DNA from: Prostheceraeus crozeri
Taxonomy: Eukaryota; Platyhelminthes; Polycladida; Euryleptidae
Assembly: GCA_907163375.1 (NCBI GenBank)
Contig: CAJQUW010007110.1
Location: 186,001-250,000, forward strand
Length of the DNA stretch: 64,000 nucleotides
Direction: 5' to 3'
Each line of letters starts with the position of its first letter. Positions within the stretch are counted from its first letter, which is position 1. Positions 22,606-33,179 of the stretch are shown here, piece after piece. The notes beneath the pieces are model-generated. The model ran no database searches, had not been told where the DNA came from, and saw only the letters and a program-made list of their open reading frames with translations. A program made the translations under genes and the position numbers.

Positions 22606-23258
22606 AGGAATGCGAGTAACGGCAGAAGTCGTCTCCAAGTGATATCAACAGCTTATTGTCCTATTTATTATTGACCTAGTCCTATTAAACATGTAGACAT
22701 TGAGTGGCATTATTATAGATTCGTTCTTGTTCAACTTACTACATGATAATGATTACCGTAGACATCACCAGAGTGGAGAGAGATGATGTCATATTCCAAT
22801 ACCAATGAGTGACTTTGACCACAGTCTATAAATTGAAATCGGTTATCCATCAGAAATTAACAAATAAGGTCCCATTTTGAAGCCAATATACATCTTTAAT
22901 GTCATAATTAACATTGCGATGATTACATTTGAGGATGAGAGTATCATGTCCATGCAAAACAGAAGAACTTGAAAGTCAAAAAACTGGTTGAAAAGAACAA
23001 CGACTGAATGGAAAAGCTAGCCTCTTCCAATTCTTCAATCAAAGAAACGGTAGTCATCATGGCGAATTCTTTCTGTTGCAGATGATCACAAAACATCAAC
23101 TTGATGATGACTGGATCCGCCTTCAACAATCACGTCTTGTAACGGAAGGCCAAAAATTTCGTATTTTCCTCTTCCTCTCGTATTTCTTCCAAATTCCCCA
23201 TGTCTCTTTCAAGTTAAGCCCCAAACACTTTCATTTAGGAATATGTCATCACACTTAC
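22606..23258. other. no clear gene; one ambiguous exon-like patch
   Basis: Around 23000-23130 both strands look weakly exon-like: a plus-strand TTTCTGTTGCAG acceptor at 23080, and on the minus strand an open frame with LQQKEFAMMTTVSLIEELEEA. Neither has a matching donor I trust and no product is recognised. Confidence 0.25.
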
Positions 23259-23406
23259 TTTTGACCATTAGACTACATTCAATGTATTCATGATCAATCA
23301 TTGAGATCTTCATCGCGGGATCTCTAGCAATTTTGTAAGGGTTCCAATGTGGATCCAAGTGATGTATGAATTCCATGCACCGTTCCATGAACTCTTTTTT
23401 TCTTTG
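23259..23406 (-). CDS. candidate internal exon, unknown product
   Basis: On the minus strand, CTGCCATCGCCAG forms an acceptor, and 148 bp later AAAA is followed by a consensus GTAAGT donor. The frame between is open and hydrophilic, including KKEFMERCMEFIHHLDP and WNPYKIARDPAMKISMI. A second frame across the same bases is also open for a while, so the phase is uncertain. The exon is downstream of the SLC4A11-like exon on the same strand, but its phase does not join that exon directly and I see no match to the family. Unknown protein or chance. Confidence 0.3.
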
Positions 23407-23809
23407 CTGGCGATGGCAGCAAACGGGAGGATAAAGGTTGCACTCGTTTTGGGAAAGTAACTCTTCTTGAATTTTTTGCCAATATTTCGCTTTAAATTGC
23501 AATAAAAAGAAGAGCGAATATTTTCTGTTATTTCTATTGCAATTAGGCGAAAGATTTTCAACAATTCAAGGGAGTGCGATATTTTCGCGTATGAGTGCAG
23601 CCATTTAACTTATATTTCAGAGGATTATCGCCGATTTTATAAATTTGGAGCTTGTTGCGGTTTGCATTCAAACTCCTCAAATGCAATAAATATAATAAAA
23701 ATAAATGCAAAATAAAATGTTCCTCAATTAGGTCTCAAATCGACTGTGAGAATTCAAAAGTGAAGACTCTGTAAATTTTATGAAAAAATTTTCACTAAAT
23801 CAAAATTTG

Positions 23810-24160
23810 CGACAAGAAGCAGCGTACTTGCTATGCAACTGCAACAATGCAACAGAATTCAATAAATTGATGAACATTTTAACTCCAAAAAACTGGTAAA
23901 ATCCATCGCGAATTTTCTCAAATAAGCAAACAATTTACGAACGATGACTAAAAAGCACTAACCAATAAGTGTGAAATCTGGAAATTCATTTTTGATAATT
24001 CTCCTCTCCTTCCTTTTCAAAATCTGTTTTTTCAACAGAACCGACCGCACGCTGTTTTCTGTCATCAAGTCGTGTTTTTGTGCATGCCATGTGAGTGTGC
24101 ATGCTCCTGTTTTCCAACGTTGTTGGAAATAAACATTTTTGACTTTTGACTTTTGTGCAG
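23810..24160 (+). mobile_element. 5'-truncated LINE copy (3' tail only)
   Basis: This plus-strand segment aligns with the last 30-odd codons and 3' UTR of the LINE at 57604-61738. It starts with the equivalent of RQETAPLLCNC, shows a decayed KSIA-F block and ends AAATAAACATTTTTGACTTT followed by TGACTTTTG, the same heptamer-repeat tail. Substitutions and small deletions break the frame, so it is an old dead-on-arrival insertion from the same family. No clear target duplication is visible. Confidence 0.88.
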
Positions 24161-24897
24161 CTTGCTATGAGTGAAAATAAACATTATTTTGAATGATGTA
24201 TCATGTTTCCTTGATCTCACAAGCATCTACTTTACTGATAGTTTCATGAAAATGATAATTGTCATCAAATAAGATTGCCTAAATATGACAAGATCATACG
24301 ATTTCTCATTCTTCATGGTTCACAAAACTGGTGTTAAGTGAGACAATATTGAAATAAGTCATCGATATAGTAATCTTATTTTCATACATCATCATAATAT
24401 AATTACAATATTACTAGCAGGATGTCCTCAAATGGTCGAATTTTTTTTCGAAATACTTTCGCATCATGAATAACATTTAAAAATGTCTAATACTGATTTT
24501 ACAGAAACTTTGATTCCCAAGAGGAATTTATTCACTAAAGTCTTCTATGATTGCAAAAGAATCAATATTAAATTATAATGCTGTCAGGTCGGTGTGAAAT
24601 ACGCGATCACTTCCTAAAAGATGCAATTCTAAATCTATAGTTTATCTGATTTGTTTTATCTTGCATGAACTATCACGCATAGCATCCTATTTCAAATAGA
24701 CTTTACAAAGTTATTGATATTGATAAGGAGATTAATCAATTTCATTACAAAGTCTTCATACCTTCCGGAAACTCGCTCGTAGAGAGAATCGCTTAGCTCA
24801 AAGTTTCATTACCTTAATGTAAAACATCAGAAGAAAAGATAGTATATTAGAGTCTGACTGACCAAAATTGAAGGATGACGACAAAGCATAAACTTAC
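24161..24897. other. no gene recognised
   Basis: AT-rich sequence, probably intron if the minus-strand exon to the right is real. Confidence 0.4.
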
Positions 24898-25138
24898 ACG
24901 TATGAGAAAGGCAAGACGCTTGCATAAATAATGCTCGTTTGGCTTCAGAAATTAGCTGATCGATGTCTTGAGTTTCGTCGACTGTATCAGGATCAGAGAA
25001 GACACGATGTATCATTCCCTCTATGATATCTTCGAGATTGTTTCCTTCAGCATCGAGTAGTAAAACCGCTTCTTTTACAAATTTGTCTATATCCAAGTTT
25101 GCCCTGATTTCAGATGAAAAGTCTTTGAGCGGGATTTT
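24898..25138 (-). CDS. internal exon of an SLC4A11-like transporter
   Basis: On the minus strand a TTTCTCACAATTGCAG acceptor opens a 241-bp phase-0 exon ending at a perfect GTAAGT donor (CATACGT before it). It encodes about 80 residues beginning KIPLKDFSSEIRANLDID, then a KEAVLLLDAEGNNLEDI block and HRVFSDPDTVDE. From memory this resembles the N-terminal cytoplasmic (band 3-like) domain of SLC4A11, the membrane borate/ammonia/proton-linked transporter: the same LK-F-EIRA, D-D-F, LDNV/LEDI and R-F-DPD pattern, in the same order and spacing. I found no transmembrane exons in the window, so the gene would have very large introns or be a fragment. The ORF continues past the donor into intron. Confidence 0.65.
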
Positions 25139-25542
25139 CTGCAATTGTGAGAAAGCCTAATACATAAACATTCATGCAGTTTTTAAAGAAGGTGAAGACA
25201 TTTAGCAAAAAGAATTTATAATTTCTCATCCCTGATATTCGCTCTTAGCAATGGAGGATGCACCGAAATAATTTGTTGGGAAAACAAGAAAACGCAAGAA
25301 ACTGGATGAAAAAATCTTTTTCAGTGGAACATGCATAATTAACTCACAGAGACATCGCAGCAGAAGATATTGTGAATTGGCATACAATATTTTCACTTTT
25401 GTAGAATCAGATTTCAAATTATTGTGAAATTAAAAAAAAGAAAAGACCTAAACTTTTCACAGCATGCATTTCCTTAGTTGCACAGCTATAACTTTCACCC
25501 TAAATTGGAACTCAAATTATGTGCAGCTACATTGTTATAGAT
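25139..25542. other. no gene recognised; probable intron
   Basis: Lies directly upstream of the SLC4A11-like exon on the minus strand. A 63-codon minus ORF here has no recognisable content. Confidence 0.35.
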
Positions 25543-26255
25543 CGTCCACCAGAACGAGCTTCAGCAGGGAGCGAGACCCAGAATAAACTTTCAAAGACTG
25601 ATGTACATGCACCGTACACCCTATGACTGCTACTTGCCGAGTTCTACCGCATGATCCTTCTTGTCAGACAGGATCAAGGAAAACACAAAGTAAATCAATC
25701 CAATTGGAAGCAGATTGAAATGCTCGGGAAAAAGATATTAGTCTACTTTTTCTGATTAAGTAAAAAGTAGGCCTACTAAGTCAAAAGCCACAATTTTTCG
25801 TATGGAATATTCTCAGGTTATTTCTTGTCCTGTGCATGTGATATCATCATCTGGTCGATGATGTGTGCTAAGTGTCGACTGGAAGTCTTGTGCCGAAATT
25901 AGTAGTCTTGATGCGGCAGATCTGAAAGTGTGCAGCTTTGTAGACTAATGTACACATGTACATGCACACACGTGCTCATTGTAGGGCCTCGGTCTCTCAT
26001 GACATCACATGCCATATAATTGTGTCTCCAGACTTAATTCTCGCTCAATCAGAGAAATTTCAGAAAAATGGCATTTATATCGGAAGCTTTAACTTTCCTA
26101 CCACATGTGTGCTTTCTTAGATGCTGTCTTACAAGGAATCGGGTAGAACACGGCAGAAGTGCAGATTCGTGATAGCCGTAAGATTGTAAATGGACATCAT
26201 TCCGTGAAATCTCCAGTTTCTGTTTAGTCCTCTGCAATGTTTGTGGCGGTCGGAC
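25543..26255. mobile_element. fold-back/MITE element, copy B (about 713 bp)
   Basis: The left arm (about 25543-25725: CGTCCACCAGAACGAGCTTC, later TTCTTGTCAGACAGGATCAA and CCAATTGGAAGC) is the inverted counterpart of the right arm (about 26090-26255: GTGCTTTCTTAGATG, GTGCAG, GATAGCCGTAAGAT, TTTGTGGCGGTCGGAC). Both arms also align with the copies at 18033 and 52020. The interior carries AAGTAGGCCTACTAAGTC-AAAGCCA, also shared with the 52-kb copy (TACTAGGTCTAAAGCCA). No transposase is present, so it would be mobilised in trans if at all. Confidence 0.65.
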
Positions 26256-27958
26256 AATTAGTACTGCCAAGTCGCTATCTCATTGAGATGTTGGCTATGA
26301 TACTGGTAGTTTCTGTCGATATGCGTACCAAGTTAGTCAGAAACGTCATCCATTCGTTTGTTATGTATAAGATGTCAAACGATATTTGAAAGCATTATCA
26401 ACATAACAAACGACGGCCGCAGGCTTTCTACCCTCAATAATCTCAGACTTTTGTAATAGATAACAAAAATAAAATCAAAATCTGTCAATATTGGCTCTTT
26501 CCAATTCAACTCAAAATACCACCAAGCTGTGTATCAGCAATAATGAACAGTGGCAGATTACAGTATGCGCTCAATTAAGATGGAATTCGTCGATGGACCC
26601 TATTATAGGAAGCAAACAGGCCTCCAATCCAAGCCTCTATTTCGAAAAATTTGAAGCAATTCTTTTATGTGCTTATAGCGACACACTGAAAGACCTTTTC
26701 CGTTGAACCCCAGCTCTTCAAACTATGTATATGTGATGTTTAGTCATCTAGGAATTCACGAAAATTTCCGTGTGATATTTTTTCATATAATACACTGAGA
26801 TCATTTAAAGACCAGAGATATCTGCACCTAACTATGCGTTATATTGCTTGAAGAAATTGACAGAAATTATGGTGCAGAAATTGACAGATAATTGTCATTT
26901 ATTTTCTAATTATGCTCTATAATTTCAATGGTTACATCTGGTTTTAATTTAGAAATGATTGTTATGGCAGTAGTGACCTACCTATACGTACATGCATGTA
27001 CTTGACATTCTTTAGGCAATTGCACTATTTTGTCTGCTTTGTTTACATTTTGCTTCAATTGCAGGGACAATTAATATTACTTCAAATCACACTATCTGTT
27101 TTTCAGAGGAATTAATTTCACGCACCATAATCACATGATGGTTTACTACATACCCCATAAATTAAAAATTATATGGATGTAATCCGAGAACCGAATCACG
27201 TGGTCAGTGCCTGTCGAGGTACGTGGTCGGACCGGGTCATAGATAATTTGACAAGGTCAGGCGGGTTTATATGCGGAAGAAAGCAAAAAATAAATTTCTG
27301 CGTTGGAAGCAATGAATGCTTTCAAAAAATAAAAGGAATTAACACATGCACTACAATAGTGTTTCCGAACACGTGGCTGGCAGTAAACCAATTTTGTTAT
27401 TACAATGAAAAATATAACAATGGAAGATATCCATTATTCATAAAGCGTAAACAATTTATCATTACATGAGGCACTTCATAAAATCCCAGACAAAATTCGT
27501 TTTCCTAGCGAAATAATTCGTTATGTCTTATCCAGCGGACGATGGTTTCTGATCAGTTCATAACCCGCACATTAGTCTGATTACCGGTATCCATCAGTTA
27601 CATTCAATATGGGATCAATGGAATTTCACAATTTTACACGCAGACACATATACATATACATGTACATTAAATAGATTTCAGAATGCCCAATGATTAGTCT
27701 AGATTGTCAAATATTTAAGTAATGAAAAGGAGAAAGCATACGCACCTCCAGTCGCGACAGTACAAGACATGGCAGCGCCTCATCTGCAAATAAAAAGAAT
27801 TCATTGATTTTCTATGTTTCGTAAGAAAATGCGGTCATAACTATTCGGACTGCGTGATTTTGCTGGAATCTTAGTATGGAGTTCATGCATTCTTTGGATT
27901 TCCTTTAAATTTTTTTGAATCCTTTAAATCATTCGAAAATTGTACATTTGAGAAATCT
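26256..27958. other. no gene recognised
   Basis: AT-rich DNA. A plus-strand 98-codon ORF (27173-27469) has an unusual GC-richer start but no recognisable domain. Confidence 0.35.
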
Positions 27959-28434
27959 TTGAGACAGCCGAGGTCTTTATCAGCGATGCTGCAGATGGAT
28001 AGAAGAACTATCATGCGTGTTGCAAGTAAATGTGATCAATCGCGTTGTAAATGCTGCGACCATATAATCACAGGTCATTATGTACAATTTCAAGTAAACA
28101 ATGATGACGTCAATTTTCAAATTAAGTACAAAATGAGTCGCGATTCTATTTGCCAGCTTGTTTGTTCGGGCTGCATAAGTTTTACATCGGTCAGTCAGGT
28201 GATGCTCTCCGCCATAGAGTAGCAGTTCATCGGCAACGAATCTAGAAGTCTGTATGTGGCTACTTACTCGTACGAGAACACATGCGCGAGTGTGCGGTTT
28301 AGAAGAACATCAAATTCGCTATCATGCTTCTCTGCAAGATGCCAAAAGACTCCAATCGTCTGGACAGGGAACATATGGAAGCTATGTTCATTGCACGGTA
28401 CAAGCCATCTCTTAATATGTTGAAACATCTATGA
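27959..28434 (+). pseudogene. Penelope-like element GIY-YIG endonuclease fragment
   Basis: The first frame carries CDQSRCKCCDHI, the Cys-rich (C-x4-C-x-C-C) linker seen before the endonuclease of Penelope-like elements, then ICQLVCSGC. After a one-base shift the next frame gives KFYIGQSGDALRHRVAVH, the GIY-YIG core (here FYIG) with its conserved downstream Arg, and later REHMEAMFIARYKPSLNML, the conserved Glu-containing C-terminal block, ending at TGA. At least one frameshift and two stops interrupt it. The reverse transcriptase is missing upstream, so this is a truncated dead copy. Confidence 0.85.
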
Positions 28435-28509
28435 TTTTATTTCTGTTCATCTCTATATTATAACGTCTAAGTTTGAATTGTATTGTCTTTATGAATAAAG
28501 ATTCATTTA

Positions 28510-28545
28510 TCGCCTTGGAGGAGCCACTGGAGTGGTGAAACATGT
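28510..28545 (+). repeat. stem-loop with GAAAC, likely 3' end motif of the Penelope-like copy
   Basis: GAGCCACTGGAGTGGTGAAA contains the hairpin CCACT-GG-AGTGG followed by GAAACATGTTGGC. A small hairpin followed by GAAACGT-like sequence is common at Penelope-like element termini. It lies about 80 bases after the endonuclease stop. A ribozyme role is not claimed. Confidence 0.45.
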
Positions 28546-28747
28546 TGGCGTAAATCTTGTGTATTATATTTTTCCATATCGATTTGCATTTACTTTAATT
28601 CTGTTTCTATATTTGCAGATAATTCCATAAATTACGTATATAACATAATAATCATAAATGCATATATGAGGCGCTTATTCACTCTATTCATTGTAAAATG
28701 ATTGTATTTTCGTATTTATCATGTTTAGCAATAAAAGTTAATGTATA

Positions 28748-28852
28748 TCTGAAGAGAATGACAACTATTAAGTAAATACAAGGCACGAACACCCCTGATT
28801 CCCCGACCGCACTCACTTGACCCAGGAATCGAACAGAAGTCGGCGGTGTGCG
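28748..28852 (-). mobile_element. tRNA-derived SINE, copy 2 (partial)
   Basis: Same family and orientation as 22430-22605: it shares TCTGAAGAGAATGACA/TCTAAAGAGAATGACA, GATTCC-CGACCGCACTC and AGGAATCGAACAGAAGTC, which includes the B box complement (28826-28835). The A-box end is missing or replaced by unrelated sequence. Confidence 0.6.
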
Positions 28853-29526
28853 GTAATATAATTCAACATATTTTCTCATTGTCTCGCAGCAAATGAAGTG
28901 TATCATTTTTGCTTATCGCAAATTAATGTTTGTCAACATCTATCAGTAATTTATCGAAATAGGTTGGGCACCTGCTCTAATCTGAATATTAAGAGACAGT
29001 TATGCACAGCAGAAAACAGAATAAAACGCTGATATTCTTGCTGCATCAATTCATCTGATTGGAAGATGCAGTGTTGAGGTTGAATGAGAATTCTGAATAA
29101 TGCAAATGCAGGATTATTTTCTATACTTTGAAATACTTTGCACCCATGTTGCAAAATTGATGCTTCGATGTCACTATTGGAATCTGTAACAAGTATTTGT
29201 TTCATGAATGAATTGGAACAAATGTGAAACGAAACACAGTTTTTTTGCAAAGTGATTATCATTTATAATCTATCGTAGTCTGACTACGATTCAGGCTACA
29301 TTTCAAATAAATTCATCGATGTAACCGATATCTTGTTTTTCAATTTATCGTCTATCTAAGTGTGATTTCTTCTTTCATATTTTCAGCACAGTGTGTCATT
29401 CTAGGTAGATCATTCACAACGAAAGGTATAAAAGCTCTAGCCAAGCTTTGGTAAAACTTAAATAAAATGCTTAATTGACATAATTATATCTTTAGCATTA
29501 TTTAACACTTGTTCGAATGGGATATT
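28853..29526. other. no gene recognised; weak exon-like ORF
   Basis: A 103-codon minus ORF (28951-29262) contains a plausible ACTTGTTACAG acceptor followed by SNSDIEASILQHGCKVF, but no good donor and no recognised family. I would not call it a gene. Confidence 0.25.
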
Positions 29527-29572
29527 GTGACTCCATCATTGAAGCAACACATAGCTTGTTGAAACGTTGAAT
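29527..29572 (+). repeat. possible Penelope-like terminal motif
   Basis: GAAGCAACACATAGCTTGTTG followed by AAACGTTG forms an imperfect CAACA/TGTTG hairpin before GAAACGT, like the motif at 28510. Short and degenerate; it may be chance. Confidence 0.3.
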
Positions 29573-31149
29573 GTTTTAGAAATAAATTGTTGGTTCACAT
29601 TGTTTTGTAGGAAGAATTGCAACGACCATATGTTAATTAAAATTCAAGATCCAGGTTGCTGAACGGAGTTTGTTAAAAAGAGAATTACCAGACAAGCTTG
29701 ATCTCCTCGCCTATTCACTTATACACTATACATGCTACATCCTCTAGGAGGTACATAACTATTAAAAAGTTGAAAAGTGCAGGCGCACTATTCTACAGCA
29801 TAAGACACGCTATGAATTGCTGCAACAACAGCTGAGAAAAACAAGCGCCGAAAATACGCCTAAGTGACGATTATCTTTTTGAGCCTCTTCGCTTTGAAAC
29901 ATCAGGAGTCTGGGGGCCAAATACAACTTGTGTCATAGGGATATTGGGAATCGCCTGATAATGACCACAGCGTCAAAAGGGGTCGTTTGCGCAAATAATA
30001 TCTCTCGCCATTGTTCGAGGTAACGCAAAGGCCATGACAACTTCTGAAAAGTGTGCCTACATTTTCTGAGAATTTTTCTATCTAATTTGGAAAGATTTTT
30101 ACTCATTTTTACTCCCTCCTGATAACTCGTGTCATTATACTGTTACCTGATTCATGTTGCTACTTTGTTTTTGGTATACAACACGGAGAATTATCTGCCT
30201 TTAATTTAATTTCTTAAGGCAGAAGATCTTTCTTTATCCTAATTTCTAAAGCTCCTCTAATCGACAAGAAGAAGCAACCATACAAAGGGAACTCAAAATA
30301 GAATTTATCATACAATGACAGAAAACGATAAATACACAGCAACAGCACAGCTCGACTCACTTTGGTATCAAGAAATTCAAGCACTCACAAAATCAAAATA
30401 TAGGAAGACAAGCATTTCACATGTTTCTCTGTCTTAAAAACTCTCATTGGCATTCTAGGTTCAATTAATTCATCAAGTCTTCTCAGTTTTTCATTATCTA
30501 TTTAAAGCAAACATGATAGATAGCAAAATAGATAAAATAATTATCAAATTTCAAATTTATCGGAAACTATATTAAATATAGCAAATTACTTAGTACATCG
30601 AGAACTGTAAATTACATTGAATTGACGGTAGTCTATGAAGCAAGCGAACTTTAAATGATGCCCATGTGACGATATCGTTTCAACCGATGCGGCGTCTATA
30701 ACTTGCATTCAAAAACTCAACATTAGAGAGAGAGAGACATAGTGCTCGTGAGAAATTAGATCTGATGCTGACGAAAATTTTACTTTTAGTAATTCATAAA
30801 CCCGTCGCGACTACGCTTATACTATCTCAGTAACGCACTTGAATTGATTCATCTGTTTGTGAACGAAAACTTGGATGATAAATCATGTTGACTAAAGGAA
30901 ATATTAAAAATGCATGCAGTCATCTCGTTAGAACCAGCTATCGGTCGAAACTCCTAAGATATTTTCTCGTGTTGATATTAGTTATCTTCAAAATCTCTGA
31001 AAAGTCTTTCAGGGAAGAGCATAAGCAGTTTGCGATTTTGGCATTTCTATATTGTTCGGCGATTAACCAAAACAGAGCTGTAACCGCGGATATTTCAAAA
31101 ACCAAGATTGATCAACCTGATGCCGCTTTGATCATAGAATCAGTATATG
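29573..31149. other. no gene recognised
   Basis: AT-rich DNA. The 125-codon plus ORF beginning at 30885 runs into the dispersed repeat and is not a gene. A short GA-rich run lies near 30724. Confidence 0.4.
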
Positions 31150-31625
31150 TAGTGTCGACTCAAAAAAATGTCAGCATACAGTGGACAATTTTATATAGAA
31201 AGATTCAGTTTTTTGCGGAGATCACGTTCCTACGTTCTAAAGAAATACTTGATCAATTTTGAAAAGCCTGAATTTTTTGCAAATTATTATTGTGTTTGCA
31301 TACTCAGACATCAATAAGTAGTCTGACAATTTTAGGATTCATCAAAAAGGAATGACACTATTATTACAAGTATCTTAATTAAGCCGAGATCAAAGAACTT
31401 TCATGCATTATAATGCAAGTCTCCATGTAAAGGTTGATATCTTCTTGGCTCAAATTTCAAGTTTTCTAACTTAGTAGATCTGATTCATGCAGCTCTTTTC
31501 CACCAGGCTGTATTGCTATCATGATCAGTCAATTCCCTGGTATTTTCTCAAAAACTGTAAAAATTTGCAAATCTTACATTTGGTACTCACTTGGTCTAAG
31601 CTCGAGTTCATTTTGCTACTCTGCC
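31150..31625. repeat. dispersed repeat copy 2 (uninterrupted)
   Basis: Aligns with the two halves of the 18700-20310 repeat and lacks the 1.1-kb middle insertion found there, so this copy shows the older arrangement. No protein recognised. Confidence 0.6.
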
Positions 31626-32175
31626 TAACATACCAGTACTTACTCCATGGTTATAATGTTTTAATATTTTTATCCATTTCTAAGAAGTGATTTTGAGGTG
31701 GTCGAATTATCAAGGACATGCGGCAAAAGAAGAATGACATGAATTTGAGCTATAAAATATTTTTCATGCATATTTATGCATATTTTATGCATAAAATTTG
31801 TCATATCTGACATTGCAGGTGCGGTGTTTGAGCTTTTAGGAGTCGTGCTTTTCGTCGATAAGTTCATTTTCTTAATAGTCTGTTATATTTATGTATTGAT
31901 ATATACATGTGTAATGTAAATAACATAATCCGAGATGGAAGAAACAATAAATTCCAAAAAAACAAGAAAACTGAGAAATCTTAGTTCCTGACCGGCTTCT
32001 TCTCACTCTTAGAGCTTGAATTTTTTTCAAATAATGCAACAAAATGCAAAATATGCATAGATATTCTAATATTCATGCCTATTGAGTGTAGGTTTAAGCA
32101 TAGAAATGGAAAACTCCTCTTCTCTCTCTTTCTCTCTAAAAATAAATTATCGGGGATTGACAAAGATCGCGAAAC
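31626..32175. other. no gene recognised
   Basis: AT-rich spacer, including a small direct repeat of GCATATTTATGCATATTTTATGC in two units near 31767. Confidence 0.4.
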
Positions 32176-32400
32176 CCGGGTCTCCTCGAACTTCAATTTT
32201 TATTCTTATTGCCGATCACAACGCGAGTGGCACGAGGGAGGGCAGTCAACCTTCTCTCCCTCTTTCTCTCTCTCTCCTCAGTGTACCCGGGTATCCTCGA
32301 AAATTCACGAATTTTTCTGGTAGCTGACCACAGCGTGAGTTGCACGAGGGAGTGGTGCGAGTCAATGTTTTCTCCCTCCTTCTCTCTGTGCTCTCTCTCA
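32176..32400. repeat. two-unit minisatellite, period about 111 bp, pyrimidine-rich
   Basis: Two units each run CCCGGGT(C/A)TCCTCGAA, an AT-rich block, GCCGATCACAACGCGAG/GCTGACCACAGCGTGAG, GCACGAGGGAG, then a CTCTCCCTC-TTTCTCTCTC tract. The CT-rich tracts create spurious ORFs on both strands. It lies at the 3' side of the minus-strand Penelope-like fragment and could be part of that element's tail. Confidence 0.8.
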
Positions 32401-32735
32401 CTTGTGTATACTGTGGCGTGAGATGTTATTTGATTGTTCACGTTTAGGGTAGCATAATTAGGGTGCAATATTTGCTGCATATAAATAGTTATTCTTGTTT
32501 TAAACATGCCACCAGCTTGACCGACGTTAATCTGATGACACATTTTGCAAAATAGAGTGTAAATCATATTGCCTGAAAGGAAGTTAAGATTGAATTTGAC
32601 TGAAATTTCTCAGACCGGTTTCTACTAGTACTTTAATACCGACATTTTCTCCCACAACAAGGCAATTGCAACAACCACATCTGGGTTCACTACATTTCGT
32701 TATACCGTTCATGAATTATTTGTTATTTCTATTCA
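32401..32735 (-). pseudogene. Penelope-like element GIY-YIG endonuclease fragment
   Basis: On the minus strand: CSEPRCGCCNCLVVGENV, the Cys-rich linker, then after a frame change MIYTLFCKMCHQINVGQAGG and KTRI. INVGQAGG is the degenerate counterpart of the YIG-ETGR core of the GIY-YIG nuclease, preceded by the usual Cys-x2-Cys. The frame then decays into the pyrimidine repeat. It is a different, more diverged copy than those at 27959 and 44230. Confidence 0.72.
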
Positions 32736-33179
32736 GCATTCTATACAAACTTTTAAATTGATTGTATACTTTTACAATTCGACTGTTCTTAAAGGAATTC
32801 ATTAATTGACCACACTTCTCAAACTCCCATAGCATTTATCAATGAATGTCATTAATTACATATATTATCTCATATTGCATTTAGTACGGATGTTATTATT
32901 GATATTATCTTTACATGTCGACGATATAACAAAAGTGATAAAGCTTCAACATAGATTTCCACTAAATCACATAACTGAGGAACTTCTCTGATGTTCATCC
33001 CACACTGAACTCCATTTGTCGATGAAAGAATCCGTCGACGAAAACGACTTGATCCAAGTTTTCATATACAGTTTTGGTCTAGAGGAATGTCATAAAAGAA
33101 ACTGTCAATGAAACGACCTTGTTTAGTTTTTTAATAGGGCCTATATGCAAAGCGAGAGAATGCAAATTCATTATTTTCA
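32736..33179. other. no gene recognised
   Basis: AT-rich spacer between two retroelement remnants. Confidence 0.4.

Noticed and set aside
27173-27469. 98-codon plus ORF as a gene
   Set aside because: No splice sites, domain or repeat support; length is possible by chance.
28951-29262. first-half exon of the SLC4A11-like gene
   Set aside because: A plausible acceptor and faint similarity in one stretch, but no donor and no convincing alignment to the family's N terminus.
30885-31262. 125-codon plus ORF with a hydrophobic stretch
   Set aside because: Its second half lies in a dispersed repeat whose other copy (18.7 kb) does not keep the frame.
32193-32567. 124-codon minus ORF as a single gene
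   Set aside because: It is the C-terminal end of a Penelope-like endonuclease fragment running into a CT-rich minisatellite, not a gene of its own.
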